DNA from: Winogradskyella immobilis
Lineage (GTDB): Bacteria; Bacteroidota; Bacteroidia; Flavobacteriales; Flavobacteriaceae
Direction: 5' to 3'
DNA length: 64,000 nt
NCBI RefSeq assembly: GCF_021887715.1
Contig: NZ_JAIQXX010000013.1
Location: 1-64,000, forward strand
The notes below the pieces were generated by a model. The model ran no database searches. It saw only the letters and a program-made list of their open reading frames with translations, and had not been told where the DNA came from. Position numbers and translations under genes: made by a program. This document shows, piece after piece, positions 17,993-28,262 of the stretch. The stretch's first letter is position 1, and every line of letters starts with the position of its first letter.

Positions 17993-18967
17993 TTAAAATT
18001 TATACCCTAATTTAAAAGATAAATTCTGGAAATCTGAACGTATAATATTATCTTCATCTATGACGATATCATTTTTATAATCTGGATAATAAGCTAAGGT
18101 AAATTCGAAATCAGATAAAAATTCTGCGCCAATTTCAAAACCATAAATAAATTTAGTTCTAGAACTATCAATAGTATCAAATGTAACTTGTGTAATATCT
18201 GTTATTTCATAATCTAAGATTACAGCTCCTAAACCAGCACCAATAAATGGATTTAATTTAGATTCAGGTTTGTTAAAATAATATTTAGGTGTTATTGTAA
18301 TTTGTAATGAAGATAGATCTTGTTCAACATTTGTAAATTCAAATGAAGTATTAAAATTATACTGTAATGTGAAATCGTAAAATAATCTACCGGTTAAACT
18401 CCCTAGGTGAGCTGGAGAAATGTTTAAACTAGCAAAAAGGCTTAAACTACCATCATCTTCACTTTGTTCACCCTGATTATTAATCCTAATATCAGTAGTT
18501 TGGTTGTGATAACCTATACCGAAATCATAATTTAAAACACTTTTTTGATTAGCATAAGTTTGATCGATTTTTTGACGTTCTGATAATTCAAAACTGTCAG
18601 TATATTCAGAACAATTATTATAATCATTTATAAGTTGAATAACTCTAGCTTCAGTCATATCACTTTTTGAAGCTTTAGTTCTAATGCTAACACAATCATT
18701 AAAAATGACAATTAACTTTCCTCTATTTTTATTTACAGTATGAGGCTCACCTAATTTTTTGAGTTCAACAATCCCTGTTTGGAGTTTTGTATTTTCAATA
18801 TAATGTGTATTAGTACTAGCTGTTTTATAAAAATTAATAGTACCAGAAGATAAAACTTTAACAGAAGTTTGATTGCCTGAAATATTGATATTCTGCTCTT
18901 GGGCAAAACTTAAAGCAGATATAAATACTACTACTAATAGTATTAAATTTGTTGTTTTCTTTTTCAT
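17993..18967 (-). CDS. Outer membrane beta-barrel protein, hypothetical
   Basis: The 324-residue protein has a signal peptide (ILLVVVFISALSFAQ). An N-terminal polar region of about 140 residues includes a potential disulfide pair in FNDCVSIRT and YNNCSEY. A C-terminal domain of alternating strands ends in LSFKLGYKF, a typical barrel terminus. The segment KLNPFIGAGLGAVILDYEI is a common pattern in OmpW/porin-like barrels. No ligand can be deduced. It is flanked by spacers of about 200 and 165 bases, so it is probably transcribed alone. Confidence 0.65.
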   Translation of the reverse strand: MKKKTTNLILLVVVFISALSFAQEQNINISGNQTSVKVLSSGTINFYKTASTNTHYIENTKLQTGIVELKKLGEPHTVNKNRGKLIVIFNDCVSIRTKASKSDMTEARVIQLINDYNNCSEYTDSFELSERQKIDQTYANQKSVLNYDFGIGYHNQTTDIRINNQGEQSEDDGSLSLFASLNISPAHLGSLTGRLFYDFTLQYNFNTSFEFTNVEQDLSSLQITITPKYYFNKPESKLNPFIGAGLGAVILDYEITDITQVTFDTIDSSRTKFIYGFEIGAEFLSDFEFTLAYYPDYKNDIVIDEDNIIRSDFQNLSFKLGYKF

Positions 18968-19132
18968 AATGAGTAATTTAATAGATGTAGCAAACCTTTT
19001 TTACGTAAAGTTAACTAATAAAAGGTTTGATAATTGTTAAAATTTATCAATAAATGTACCATAAGCAGTAGAAATGATACTTTTAAAATAAGTGAGCTTA
19101 TTTTGGCGTATAATTGACTTTTTTAGAAGTTG

Positions 19133-21256
19133 TCAATCAATTAAAATCTCTAAAATTTGAATTGCAGCAGTACTAATTTTTGTGCCTGGTCCAAAAACAG
19201 CGACTGCACCAGCATCGAATAAATATTGATAATCTTGTTTTGGGATGACACCACCAACAATCACCATAATGTCTTCTCGTCCATAGCGTTTTAACTCCTC
19301 AATCACTTGTGGTACTAAAGTTTTATGACCAGCTGCTAATGAAGACACACCTAAAATATGAACATCATTTTCTACAGCTTGTTTGGCAGCTTCAGCTGGT
19401 GTTTGAAATAATGGACCTATATCTACATCAAAGCCCACATCGGCATAACCAGTAGCTACAACTTTGGCACCACGGTCATGACCATCTTGCCCCATTTTTG
19501 CAATCATAATACGTGGTCTACGCCCATCTTGTTCTGCAAAAACATCGGCTAATTTTCTAGCTTTATTAAATGAATTGTCGTCTTTTATTTCTTTACTATA
19601 CACGCCGCTAAATGATCTTATTTGTGCTTTATAACGTCCAAACTCTGCTTCAAGGGCATCACTAATTTCACCTAGTGTGGCACGTTCTCGAGCTGCTTCA
19701 ACGGCTAAAGTTAAAAGATTTTTGTTACCTAAACGGGCAGCTTCAGTTAATTTTGACAGCGCCTTCTTAACATTTTCAGTGTTTCGTTCAGCTTTGATTG
19801 TATTTAATCGCTCTATTTGCGCATTACGTACCGTTTGATTGTCTACTTCTAAAATGTGTAAGGGGTCTTCTTGTTCTAATCGGTATTTATTGACACCTAC
19901 AATAATGTCTTGCCCAGAATCTATTCGTGCTTGTTTACGAGCAGCAGCTTCTTCAATACGTAGCTTCGGTATTCCAGCTTCGATGGCTTTTGTCATGCCT
20001 CCAAGTTCTTCAACTTCTTCAATTAGTTCCCATGCTTTTTGAGCGATATCATGGGTTAGTTTTTCAACGTAATAACTTCCAGCCCAAGGGTCAACCGTTT
20101 TTGTAATTTTAGTTTCTTCCTGTAAAAAGATTTGTGTGTTTCTTGCAATACGGGCAGAAAAATCAGTTGGTAGTGCAATGGCTTCATCCAACGCATTAGT
20201 ATGTAAACTTTGTGTGCCACCAAAGGCAGCAGCAGCAGCTTCAATTGTTGTACGCGCCACATTATTAAACGGATCTTGCTCTGTTAAACTCCACCCTGAG
20301 GTTTGACAATGCGTTCTTAAAGCCAGTGATTTTTCATTTTTAGGATTAAATTGTTTAACCAATTTAGCCCAAAGCATACGTGCCGCTCGCATTTTGGCAA
20401 TTTCCATAAAGTGATTCATACCTATAGCCCAGAAAAAAGATAAGCGAGGCGCAAACGTATCGATATCCATACCAGCTGCTAAGCCTTTACGAATGTACTC
20501 TAAACCATCAGCAAGTGTATAAGCCAATTCAATATCACAAGTAGCGCCAGCTTCTTGCATATGGTATCCAGAAATACTAATGCTATTAAATTTTGGCATG
20601 TATTTACTGGTGTATTCAAAAATATCAGAAATAATTTTCATTGAAGGCGTAGGCGGATAGATGTAGGTATTACGTACCATAAACTCCTTTAAAATATCAT
20701 TCTGAATTGTACCAGCTAATTGTTCTGGTTTTACTCCTTGTTCTTCTGCAGCAACAATATAAAATGCAAGAATGGGAAGTACAGCACCATTCATAGTCAT
20801 GGAAACAGACATTTTATCTAACGGAATTTGATCGAAGAGTATTTTCATGTCTTCAACCGAGTCGATAGCTACACCAGCTTTACCAACATCACCTACTACG
20901 CGTTCATGGTCTGAATCATAACCACGATGTGTTGCCAAATCAAAAGCTACAGAAAGCCCTTTTTGGCCAGCGGCTAGATTACGTCTGTAAAAAGCATTAC
21001 TTTCTTCTGCTGTTGAAAACCCTGCATATTGGCGGATGGTCCAGGGACGACGAACATACATTGTACTATAAGGCCCACGTAAGTTGGGCGCTAAACCAGC
21101 AACAAAATTGATGTGTTCTAAATTTTTTGTATCATCACTTGAATATGTTGACTTAACCTCAATATCTTCAGCAGTTTTAAATACGCTTTTATCTAAAAGA
21201 GGAGATTTCTTAGAATTTGATTTTAGCGATATATGTTGAAGCTCTTTCCTTGCCAT
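19133..21256 (-). CDS. scpA: Methylmalonyl-CoA mutase, large (catalytic) subunit
   Basis: The 707-residue subunit interconverts methylmalonyl-CoA and succinyl-CoA with adenosylcobalamin. The N-terminal TIM barrel includes [20 protein letters not shown] and the [17 protein letters not shown] region. The C-terminal B12 domain has DGHDRG, with the cobalt-ligating histidine at about residue 593, then [11 protein letters not shown] and VIVGGVIP. The start ATG overlaps the upstream lipoprotein's stop by one base. With the small subunit it forms the heterodimeric type of enzyme. No meaB or epimerase gene is adjacent. Confidence 0.95.
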   Translation of the reverse strand: MARKELQHISLKSNSKKSPLLDKSVFKTAEDIEVKSTYSSDDTKNLEHINFVAGLAPNLRGPYSTMYVRRPWTIRQYAGFSTAEESNAFYRRNLAAGQKGLSVAFDLATHRGYDSDHERVVGDVGKAGVAIDSVEDMKILFDQIPLDKMSVSMTMNGAVLPILAFYIVAAEEQGVKPEQLAGTIQNDILKEFMVRNTYIYPPTPSMKIISDIFEYTSKYMPKFNSISISGYHMQEAGATCDIELAYTLADGLEYIRKGLAAGMDIDTFAPRLSFFWAIGMNHFMEIAKMRAARMLWAKLVKQFNPKNEKSLALRTHCQTSGWSLTEQDPFNNVARTTIEAAAAAFGGTQSLHTNALDEAIALPTDFSARIARNTQIFLQEETKITKTVDPWAGSYYVEKLTHDIAQKAWELIEEVEELGGMTKAIEAGIPKLRIEEAAARKQARIDSGQDIIVGVNKYRLEQEDPLHILEVDNQTVRNAQIERLNTIKAERNTENVKKALSKLTEAARLGNKNLLTLAVEAARERATLGEISDALEAEFGRYKAQIRSFSGVYSKEIKDDNSFNKARKLADVFAEQDGRRPRIMIAKMGQDGHDRGAKVVATGYADVGFDVDIGPLFQTPAEAAKQAVENDVHILGVSSLAAGHKTLVPQVIEELKRYGREDIMVIVGGVIPKQDYQYLFDAGAVAVFGPGTKISTAAIQILEILID

Positions 21257-21900
21257 TAAAAAATCATTTTTTCTATATAGGGATCAAAATCAATATCAAT
21301 AGGAGTTGTAATATTAATTAGTATTGATTTTTGGTTAGAATTAATAAAATATGCTTGTTGAAAAAAAGATTTATCTCCTTTTTTTTTATCTACTCTAAAA
21401 ATGGCTTTAAAAATTTGTGCACTTGGCAAAGCTCTAAATTTTGCAGTAATTCTTGTAAACTCTACATTTGTGTCTTTAGCAATACTGCTTTGATTTTGTT
21501 GGATAATGCCTAATAATTTTTGCGCATCTTGCTTGGCTATTGGTGCATATGGAATGGTGTTAGCCAAAAACGTAGTACCTAAATTTGAAGCATAGTAGAT
21601 GTAATTATTACCATCTAGTTTTCTTATGTTTTTTAAACGTTCTCGTTCTAATTCAAATTCTTTTTTGTTTACTAGAGAATCTAAAAGGCGTTCATACTTT
21701 GAAGCAGAATAACGTTCAAATTCTACGGGAAGAAATAACTGAATGCCATCATTTTCTAATAAATGACGTTTGGTTTCTATATCGTCACTATTAAATGTGT
21801 TTTGCGTTTTTGTTTCATTTTTACAAGACTGTAAAGTAAAACTTATAGCTATTAAAACAGGAATTATAAATTTTCTCAATGTCATTAGTTTATTCGTCAT
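21256..21900 (-). CDS. Lipoprotein encoded between the two mutase subunits
   Basis: The product is about 210 residues with a lipoprotein signal ([12 protein letters not shown]). An ATG at 21885 (MTLRKFI) is an alternative start to 21900. The mature part is polar, with FARLxK-free alpha/beta character and a late [18 protein letters not shown] stretch; I recognise no family. It overlaps mutA by about 10 bases at its start and scpA by one base at its end, so it is translated with them. Why an envelope lipoprotein sits inside a cytoplasmic B12 enzyme operon is unclear. Confidence 0.7.
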   Translation of the reverse strand: MTNKLMTLRKFIIPVLIAISFTLQSCKNETKTQNTFNSDDIETKRHLLENDGIQLFLPVEFERYSASKYERLLDSLVNKKEFELERERLKNIRKLDGNNYIYYASNLGTTFLANTIPYAPIAKQDAQKLLGIIQQNQSSIAKDTNVEFTRITAKFRALPSAQIFKAIFRVDKKKGDKSFFQQAYFINSNQKSILINITTPIDIDFDPYIEKMIF

Positions 21901-23260
21901 TTAATCTTTTAATTTCCAATGTTTCAGATAGTCTTTTCTCTATTATTGGCTCTATTAATGTTTTTCTTTTTTCAATTTTTAAAAATGGAGATTTCTCAAG
22001 ATCATCTTTCATTCTATCCTTTGTATTTGGATGCTTATTTGTTCCTAATAGAGTAATCTCACCATTATCAAAACTTATTTGTTCTTTAGCGGCACTTTCT
22101 TTAATTTTTCTTTGAATTGTGCCTTCTTTTAATTGTAATAAAAATCCACCATTGGCTTCAATACCTTTAAAAAGATCTAGCGCTTTTTCTGCTAATTGTT
22201 GTGTTAAGTTTTCTATATAATAAGCTCCGTCAGATGGATTATTTACAGCATTGAAATAACTTTCTTTTTTAAGTATTAAGAGTTGATTTCTAGAAATACG
22301 TTCTCCAAATTCATTTGACTCATGATACAAATCATCATACGCTACATTAAAAACGGTATTGGCGCCACCTAAAATAGCACTCATACATTCTGTTGTTGTA
22401 CGTAACATGTTTACATTGTAGTCGTAAATGGTTTTATTACGCTTACTTGGAGCTGCAATAATATAACATTCTGTATTGCAGTTATACTCAGAAGCTAAAG
22501 TATTCCATAATTGACGTAGTGCTTTTAGCTTGGCAATTTCGAAGAAATAATTAGAACCAACAACAACATTAAAAATGATTTTAAGCGATTGCAATGTGCT
22601 TTCATTACTGCTATTAAGATGATTTAAATATTCATTCGTTTGTGCTAAACCATAAGCTAGTTGTTGAACTGCTGTTGCGCCAGCATTTTGATATAAGCTT
22701 ATGTCTATATAAAGTTGGTTGGTTGTTTTTGTTATGGTTTTAAACTGTGTATGATCTTCTTTTAGATTAATGTACCAGTTTCCGGTTTTAGCTAGGTTGC
22801 CAATAATATCTGTATTAAAATAGATGTTAGATGTATCTTCTATTATATTATAAGCGTTTTGAATAAAAGAAGCCGATAAAAAAGATGTTTTAAAATAAAT
22901 AGGAATTTCTGAAACATCAATATTCTGAACAAGGTTTGAAACAGAAACAGATTCAGAATTTATAATAAACCGAATGCTTTCTGCACCACGTTCTATAGCA
23001 TCAATAGCTTTTAAATTGGCAGATGCCACATCTGAAACCTCGATAGTTTGACCAATTGACCAAGCTGTTGTTTTAGTATCAGAAACTTCAGGAAATGTAT
23101 TATACTCATCAGCATGATAAAAAGGTTTTACATCGATTCCTTCATCTGTTTTCCATATTAAAGTGTCATTATAATCTGCACCTTTTAAATCGAATTGTAT
23201 TTTTTGTTTCCATGCTTTAGAAGACACCGAATCGAAATCTTTAAATAATGGTTTACTCAT
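21890..23260 (-). CDS. mutA: Methylmalonyl-CoA mutase, small subunit
   Basis: From the ATG at 23260 the protein has 456 residues and begins MSKPLFKDFDSVSSKAWKQK, the usual small-subunit opening. A longer start at 23296 would lie within the preceding gene. It has the degenerate TIM-barrel domain of the mutase family (AILGGANTVFNVAYD, ERISRNQLLILKKE) and no cobalamin-binding domain, as expected for the non-catalytic subunit. It overlaps the DivIC-like gene by eight bases and the following lipoprotein gene. Confidence 0.92.
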   Translation of the reverse strand: MSKPLFKDFDSVSSKAWKQKIQFDLKGADYNDTLIWKTDEGIDVKPFYHADEYNTFPEVSDTKTTAWSIGQTIEVSDVASANLKAIDAIERGAESIRFIINSESVSVSNLVQNIDVSEIPIYFKTSFLSASFIQNAYNIIEDTSNIYFNTDIIGNLAKTGNWYINLKEDHTQFKTITKTTNQLYIDISLYQNAGATAVQQLAYGLAQTNEYLNHLNSSNESTLQSLKIIFNVVVGSNYFFEIAKLKALRQLWNTLASEYNCNTECYIIAAPSKRNKTIYDYNVNMLRTTTECMSAILGGANTVFNVAYDDLYHESNEFGERISRNQLLILKKESYFNAVNNPSDGAYYIENLTQQLAEKALDLFKGIEANGGFLLQLKEGTIQRKIKESAAKEQISFDNGEITLLGTNKHPNTKDRMKDDLEKSPFLKIEKRKTLIEPIIEKRLSETLEIKRLNDE

Positions 23261-23579
23261 TTTTCTTTTTCTTAGGAATACTATCTTCGTATTCAATGAT
23301 ATAAATTTCCTCGTTTGGCTTTTTCATAAAATACGTTTCTCTAGCTGTTTTTTCAACGCCTTCTTCAGTACTTAGTTCTTTTATAGCTTTATTATCTTTA
23401 AGCATTTCAGTTTTATAATATGCTTTTTCGTTTTCTAGAGCTTCAATATCTTCATTTAAATCGCGGTGTAATAACCATGAGTGCGCGTCAAAGAAAATCA
23501 TCCATACAGCAAAAACCACTATAACCAAAAGGTAAATGTTTTTAAATGGTTTTAGATATTTTCTTTTAGAAGATTTCAT
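23253..23579 (-). CDS. Septum formation initiator family protein (FtsB/DivIC-like)
   Basis: The 108-residue protein has a short cytoplasmic basic segment and one transmembrane helix (IYLLVIVVFAVWMIFF, residues 15-30). A coiled coil follows (LNEDIEALENEKAYYKTEMLKDNKAI), then a conserved end with ARETYFMKKPNEEIYIIE. This is the FtsB/DivIC architecture. Such proteins bridge FtsL and FtsQ in the divisome. It overlaps udk by one base upstream and mutA downstream. The cell-division role is inferred from the family. Confidence 0.9.
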   Translation of the reverse strand: MKSSKRKYLKPFKNIYLLVIVVFAVWMIFFDAHSWLLHRDLNEDIEALENEKAYYKTEMLKDNKAIKELSTEEGVEKTARETYFMKKPNEEIYIIEYEDSIPKKKKNE

Positions 23580-24184
23580 TATAAACGTTCGTTAATTATT
23601 GTCTTTACAATATCAACTGCAACTGTATTGTATTTATTATTTGGTATTATAATATCGGCATATTCTTTCATGGGTTCAATGAATTGTTCATGCATAGGTT
23701 TTAGTGTGGTTTGGTAACGAGATAATACTTCATCTATGTCTCTACCACGTTCACTAATATCGCGTTTTAAGCGTCGTATTAAACGCTCATCACTATCTGC
23801 GTGTACAAATATTTTAATATCAAAAAGATCTCTTATTTCTGGGTTTGTTAAAATTAAAATACCTTCTACAATGACAACTTTTCTAGGTTGTGTCTGAATC
23901 GTATCTCCAGTTCTATTATGTTTAACAAACGAATAAACGGGTTGCGATATGGTATTGCCTGCTTTTAATTTATTAAGGTGTGAAACAAGTAATTCAAAAT
24001 CAATAGAACGTGGATGATCAAAATTAATTTTTACGCGTTCTTCATAACTTAAATGCGATGTGTCTTTATAATAAGAATCTTGCGAAATAACAACAACTTC
24101 TCCTTCAGGGAGTTCGTTGAGTATAGTGTTAACTACTGTGGTTTTACCACAGCCAGTGCCACCAGCAATTCCAATTATAAGCAT
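23579..24184 (-). CDS. udk: Uridine kinase
   Basis: The 201-residue enzyme phosphorylates uridine and cytidine in pyrimidine salvage. The P-loop GGTGCGKTT is at residues 8-16. Other family segments are SQDSYYKD, NFDHPRSIDF, EGILIL and RRLKRDISERGR. Length and motifs are standard for bacterial Udk. It overlaps the septum initiator gene by one base, an arrangement widespread in Flavobacteriaceae. The 47-base gap to the cytochrome gene upstream leaves co-transcription open. Confidence 0.95.
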   Translation of the reverse strand: MLIIGIAGGTGCGKTTVVNTILNELPEGEVVVISQDSYYKDTSHLSYEERVKINFDHPRSIDFELLVSHLNKLKAGNTISQPVYSFVKHNRTGDTIQTQPRKVVIVEGILILTNPEIRDLFDIKIFVHADSDERLIRRLKRDISERGRDIDEVLSRYQTTLKPMHEQFIEPMKEYADIIIPNNKYNTVAVDIVKTIINERL

Positions 24185-24231
24185 GAAATATTCTTTTAAT
24201 TAACGTAGCAAAGTTAATTAAATAGCTTCAC

Positions 24232-24663
24232 TTATTTTTTGATTTTTGCAACTTCTTCTTCAGTTACAATTTCTCCGTATGTATTACCCCAACTATGGTT
24301 GATATAGTTCATAACATCAGCTATTTCATCATTGCCAAGCCCTTGTGGAGCCATATAGCTATTATATACTTTTCCGTTTACAGTAATTTTACCTTTTAAT
24401 CCGTATTTAAGGCCTTTAATACTAGACTCTCTGTTAGTTTTAAGATAATCTGAATTTGCTAAAGGCGGAAAAGTATTTTTCACTCCTTCTCCAGAATCTA
24501 AATGACAAGTAATACAGAAATCTGCATAGACATCATTACCACGCTTTATACTTTCTTGCAATACTTTATCCTGAACAGTGTTGTAATTAGTAACATCTGT
24601 TTGATTTACTATTATTAAAATAAAGCCAACTGTAATTATTGTAATATAACTGAGTAATTTCAT
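24232..24663 (-). CDS. Membrane-anchored c-type cytochrome
   Basis: The 143-residue protein has an N-terminal membrane anchor or signal (residues 4-20). A single haem c motif, CITCH, is at residues 50-54, and the axial methionine is probably M104 in NSYMAPQG. It is a small class I cytochrome c and would carry electrons in the periplasm. It starts 11 bases after the PQQ-type dehydrogenase, so it is the likely electron acceptor of that enzyme. Confidence 0.9.
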   Translation of the reverse strand: MKLLSYITIITVGFILIIVNQTDVTNYNTVQDKVLQESIKRGNDVYADFCITCHLDSGEGVKNTFPPLANSDYLKTNRESSIKGLKYGLKGKITVNGKVYNSYMAPQGLGNDEIADVMNYINHSWGNTYGEIVTEEEVAKIKK

Positions 24664-24674
24664 ATTTTATGTTA

Positions 24675-25805
24675 CTATTTATTAGGAACAATTTTCACAA
24701 TGCCAACTCCTTCTAGTGCAGCATAAATATATCCATCTGGTCCTTGACGAACATTTCTAACACGCCCCATACCTTCTAGTAATTTTTCACGTTTCACTAC
24801 CTTATTGTCTTTAAGAACTAGACGTTCTACATATTCAAATTTTAATGAACCTGCGAGTAAATTCCCTTTCCAATCAGGATATATATCAGAGGTGATAAAA
24901 GTCATTCCACTCGGAGCTATAGATGGTACCCAATAAAATAAAGGTTGTTGCATTCCTTTTTTCTCAGTAATTTCTGTGAATATAGTACCACTGTAATTAA
25001 TTCCATAACTAATTACTGGCCAACCAAAATTCTTTCCTTTTTGTATAATATTAATTTCATCTCCACCTCTAGGTCCATGTTCATGCACCCATATTTTACC
25101 AGTTTCAGGATGTTTTACCATGCCTTGAGGATTTCTATGGCCATAACTATATATAGCTGTTTTAGCATTTGGTGTATCTACAAATGGGTTGTCTTTTGGT
25201 ATACTACCATCATCGTTAAGGCGATAAATTTTTCCGCAGTCTTTAGTAATGTCTTGTGGGTTTACATCTCTACTACCACGATCTCCTACAGAGAAATATA
25301 GATAGCCATCATCATCAAACTCTATACGAGATCCAAAATGTTGACCTCTTCTAGAATTTGGTCCTGCTTTATATAAACGTTCTACATCAGTTAATGTGTT
25401 GCCATTTAATTTAGCTCTTATTATTGCTGTATTTCCGCCATCACCTTCACCATCTGCAGAAGCATGAGACATGTATATCCAACCATTGTTAGCATAATCA
25501 GGATGCAATTCTATATCTAAAAGTCCACCTTGTCCACGTAAATATATTTCTGGTAAACCTTGTATCTCTGTTTTTTTACCATCTTTAAAATGAATAAGTT
25601 CGCCAGTTTTCTCTGTAATTAACATAGAACCATCAGGCATAAAAACCATACCCCAAGGGATATTAAGTTCAGAAACTACAACTTCAGTGGTGTAATTAAT
25701 GGTTGTCGGGGCTTCAGCTTTAACACTAGATTCTTTTTGTTGGACTTGTGCACATGCTAGAGTAGTTATAAAGCACATGGCAAGAATAAGTTTGTACTGT
25801 TTCAT
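24675..25805 (-). CDS. PQQ-dependent sugar dehydrogenase (glucose/sorbosone type), exported
   Basis: The 376-residue protein has a signal peptide (ILAMCFITTLACAQ). The beta-propeller shows the soluble aldose dehydrogenase signatures: LNIPWGMVFMPDGSMLITEKTG-type opening, the catalytic-His region GQHFGSRIEFDDDGYLYFSVGD, YSYGHRNPQGM, and HEHGPRGGDEIN for cofactor and calcium binding. It oxidises aldoses in the periplasm. It lies between a TonB receptor gene (38 bases) and a cytochrome c gene (11 bases), as if receptor, oxidase and electron carrier were one unit. Whether PQQ is made or imported is not shown here. Confidence 0.9.
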   Translation of the reverse strand: MKQYKLILAMCFITTLACAQVQQKESSVKAEAPTTINYTTEVVVSELNIPWGMVFMPDGSMLITEKTGELIHFKDGKKTEIQGLPEIYLRGQGGLLDIELHPDYANNGWIYMSHASADGEGDGGNTAIIRAKLNGNTLTDVERLYKAGPNSRRGQHFGSRIEFDDDGYLYFSVGDRGSRDVNPQDITKDCGKIYRLNDDGSIPKDNPFVDTPNAKTAIYSYGHRNPQGMVKHPETGKIWVHEHGPRGGDEINIIQKGKNFGWPVISYGINYSGTIFTEITEKKGMQQPLFYWVPSIAPSGMTFITSDIYPDWKGNLLAGSLKFEYVERLVLKDNKVVKREKLLEGMGRVRNVRQGPDGYIYAALEGVGIVKIVPNK

Positions 25806-25843
25806 TTTGAAAGGTTTTAAAGCATAAAGTTATGCATATTTGT

Positions 25844-28123
25844 TTAAAAAGTATAGTTAATGTTAAATCCACCATAATAGTTTATAGGATTGCCTGGGTA
25901 AAAAAAGCGAGGCGCATTGCCACCAAAACTACTTGCGTTGATTAAAATTTGAGATGCAAACACTTCATCTAACACATTATCTATACCAAAAAACGCATTA
26001 AATGTTATGCGTTTTGTTAGCTCTTTTTTATAACCAACTTTTATGTTTGTTAAATTGTAACTATCGCTAAATAAACTATTACTGTCCGTTATAGGCTGGC
26101 TGCCGACATGTTGGAAATTAATATTGCCATAAATACCAAATTTAGAACTGATATCTATACCTGCATTAAATACCTCTGACGGAACACCTGTTAAATCGTT
26201 TCCGGAAAAATCGTTATCCTCATCGATAAACTCTTCAAATGTAAAGTCATTAAGGGTATAGTTTAAAAACGTACCTAATTTAAACTTTTCTGTATCAATC
26301 CATTGGTAATTTACAGCTAGTTCTAGACCATCGTGTTGTGTTTTTCCAGCATTTACACCAATAAATTGATCTTCAGCAACACGTCTAGCTACTAAAAGGT
26401 TTCTTACATCTAATCTGTAGATGGCAAGATTAAATAATAACTTATTGTTGAAGGCAGAACCTCTTGTTCCGATTTCGTAATTCCAACCGGTTTCAGGCTC
26501 TAAATCTGTATTGATTTGCCCATCAGGTAATAAAGTATCTTCTAAAGAAAGCGGAGAAAAACCTTGACTGACACTTCCATATAAGCTAATGTCATTAGAA
26601 ATTAAATGGGAAAGTCCAATTTTTGGAGATAAAATTCCATCAAAATTAAATTCGCCCGATTGATCTGGGTTTCCATCTGAAACAGGAAAACGATCTTCTA
26701 AGTCATATGATGTTTGGTTATAGTTTAGTCCAATAACAATAGATGTATTTTTTAAAACTTCGTAATTGGTTTCAAAAAAGAGATTAAAATAACTTCTGTT
26801 TTCTTTAAAGTCTGATAGACGATCGCCTTCAACACTACCAGTACCTTCAGGAAAATCTTCAAATAAGTTTTCAAATGTGCCAGAGGTATAACGATCTCTA
26901 AAATATTCTCCACCAAAGGTGTAGTTAAGTGGTTTGTTAAACAATGTAGCTTTACCTAATAATCGACTTCGTAAACCTAATGCAAAAGTGTTTTCTTCTA
27001 AAATATTAAATGGTCTTGGCTCGTAAGCATCTCTAAAAGAACCAAAAACACTAGTAACCTGTTTTAATTTTTCTTGATATTGATGATTCCAGGTAACACC
27101 TAAAATTCCACGTTTAGAGTATTCAAAACCTTGCGCTTGAGCCCATGTAAATGCCGCTGCTGTTGGATTGTTGATAAAGGTATCTTCATTTAATGAACTC
27201 GGTATAAATGCTTTTAAATCTACATAACTTGCTAACACAGAGATTTCGTTATTATTATTAATATAATGGTTGGTGCTAAATGTAAAAGTCTGTCTATCGT
27301 ATTCGTTATTATCTCTATAACCGTCAGAGTGCGTATTGCTATAAACACCTCTGTAGCTGTTTTTTGTGTTACCGTGATTAAAGTTTACAGTGCCTTTTAC
27401 TAATCCAAAAGATCCAACGGTTAATTGACTATTAACTGAAGTTTCATTTAAATAAGCATTTTGCGGTGTAAGATGAATTGTGCCACCTAATCCAGCACCA
27501 TAAATGCTAGATGTAGCACCTTTTATAACTTCGATGCGAGAAATAGATCCAAGTTCAAAATCTTCGATTGTTGTTTCTCCACTACCATTAGTTAATGGAA
27601 TATCTTTAAAATATGCTCTAATTTTTGATGTTCCAAAAAGATTACGAGATCCTATACCACGTATTGTAAATCGATTGGTGTTTAATGCACCACTTTGTAC
27701 AAAAACTCCAGGTGTTCTGTTTAGTACTTGAGAGATATTAATATCGTTACTGCGATCAATATCCTTTTTTGAAAGAATTTCAATAGTCGCAACCGATTTT
27801 TTAAGCGCTTTAGGAATTTGGTTTGCGTTAATAATTATCTCATTTAATTCTGAAGGATTTATAACTAATTCAATTATAAGATATTTTGAATCTTTTACTG
27901 TTATAGTTTTAGTTTTATAACCACTCTTTATAATTTGATATTGCCCTTCAGAAATTTCAAACTCACCATTTGATGTACTTGTAGTAATGTTATTGTCTTG
28001 AATGTTTATAATAGAAACATTTTCTAAAGGTATTCTTTGATCACTATCAATAACTTTTCCTTTTATTGTTTGAGAGAAACCTAAAACAGGAAGTATTAAT
28101 AATATAAAGGAGATTATTTTTAT
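25844..28123 (-). CDS. TonB-dependent outer membrane receptor with no conventional start codon
   Basis: I read one uninterrupted frame from the in-frame TAG at 28175-28177 to the stop at 25844. In order it holds a signal peptide (IISFILLILPVLGFSQ), a carboxypeptidase-regulatory-like domain (TIKGKVIDSDQRIPLENV), a plug (ISQVLNRTPGVFVQSGALN, RIEVIKGATSSIYGAGLGG) and a 22-strand-type barrel ending in INYTF. No ATG, GTG or TTG exists in this frame before the GTG at 27238, which lies inside the barrel. The best N-terminus is an ATA at 28121-28123 (followed by KIISF), giving about 759 residues; ATT and ACG upstream are alternatives. The ligand is unknown; the sugar dehydrogenase next to it suggests a carbohydrate or the PQQ cofactor. 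Confidence 0.8.
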   Translation of the reverse strand: MKIISFILLILPVLGFSQTIKGKVIDSDQRIPLENVSIINIQDNNITTSTSNGEFEISEGQYQIIKSGYKTKTITVKDSKYLIIELVINPSELNEIIINANQIPKALKKSVATIEILSKKDIDRSNDINISQVLNRTPGVFVQSGALNTNRFTIRGIGSRNLFGTSKIRAYFKDIPLTNGSGETTIEDFELGSISRIEVIKGATSSIYGAGLGGTIHLTPQNAYLNETSVNSQLTVGSFGLVKGTVNFNHGNTKNSYRGVYSNTHSDGYRDNNEYDRQTFTFSTNHYINNNNEISVLASYVDLKAFIPSSLNEDTFINNPTAAAFTWAQAQGFEYSKRGILGVTWNHQYQEKLKQVTSVFGSFRDAYEPRPFNILEENTFALGLRSRLLGKATLFNKPLNYTFGGEYFRDRYTSGTFENLFEDFPEGTGSVEGDRLSDFKENRSYFNLFFETNYEVLKNTSIVIGLNYNQTSYDLEDRFPVSDGNPDQSGEFNFDGILSPKIGLSHLISNDISLYGSVSQGFSPLSLEDTLLPDGQINTDLEPETGWNYEIGTRGSAFNNKLLFNLAIYRLDVRNLLVARRVAEDQFIGVNAGKTQHDGLELAVNYQWIDTEKFKLGTFLNYTLNDFTFEEFIDEDNDFSGNDLTGVPSEVFNAGIDISSKFGIYGNINFQHVGSQPITDSNSLFSDSYNLTNIKVGYKKELTKRITFNAFFGIDNVLDEVFASQILINASSFGGNAPRFFYPGNPINYYGGFNINYTF

Positions 28124-28262
28124 AGACGTAGAGCTGATATGAAATGATATTTTGTTAATTAAGAGTGCGTAAATCTAAATCTAAAAAAATGATTTAATGC
28201 GCTAATCACCCTAAATTAAATGTTAATTTTTAAAAGGTTTTGATATAATTTTAAAGATAGAA

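Noticed and set aside
25844..27238. TonB receptor as a truncated 464-residue gene starting at GTG 27238
   Set aside because: Hand translation shows the same frame continues upstream through plug and signal peptide to about 28123. The GTG is internal.
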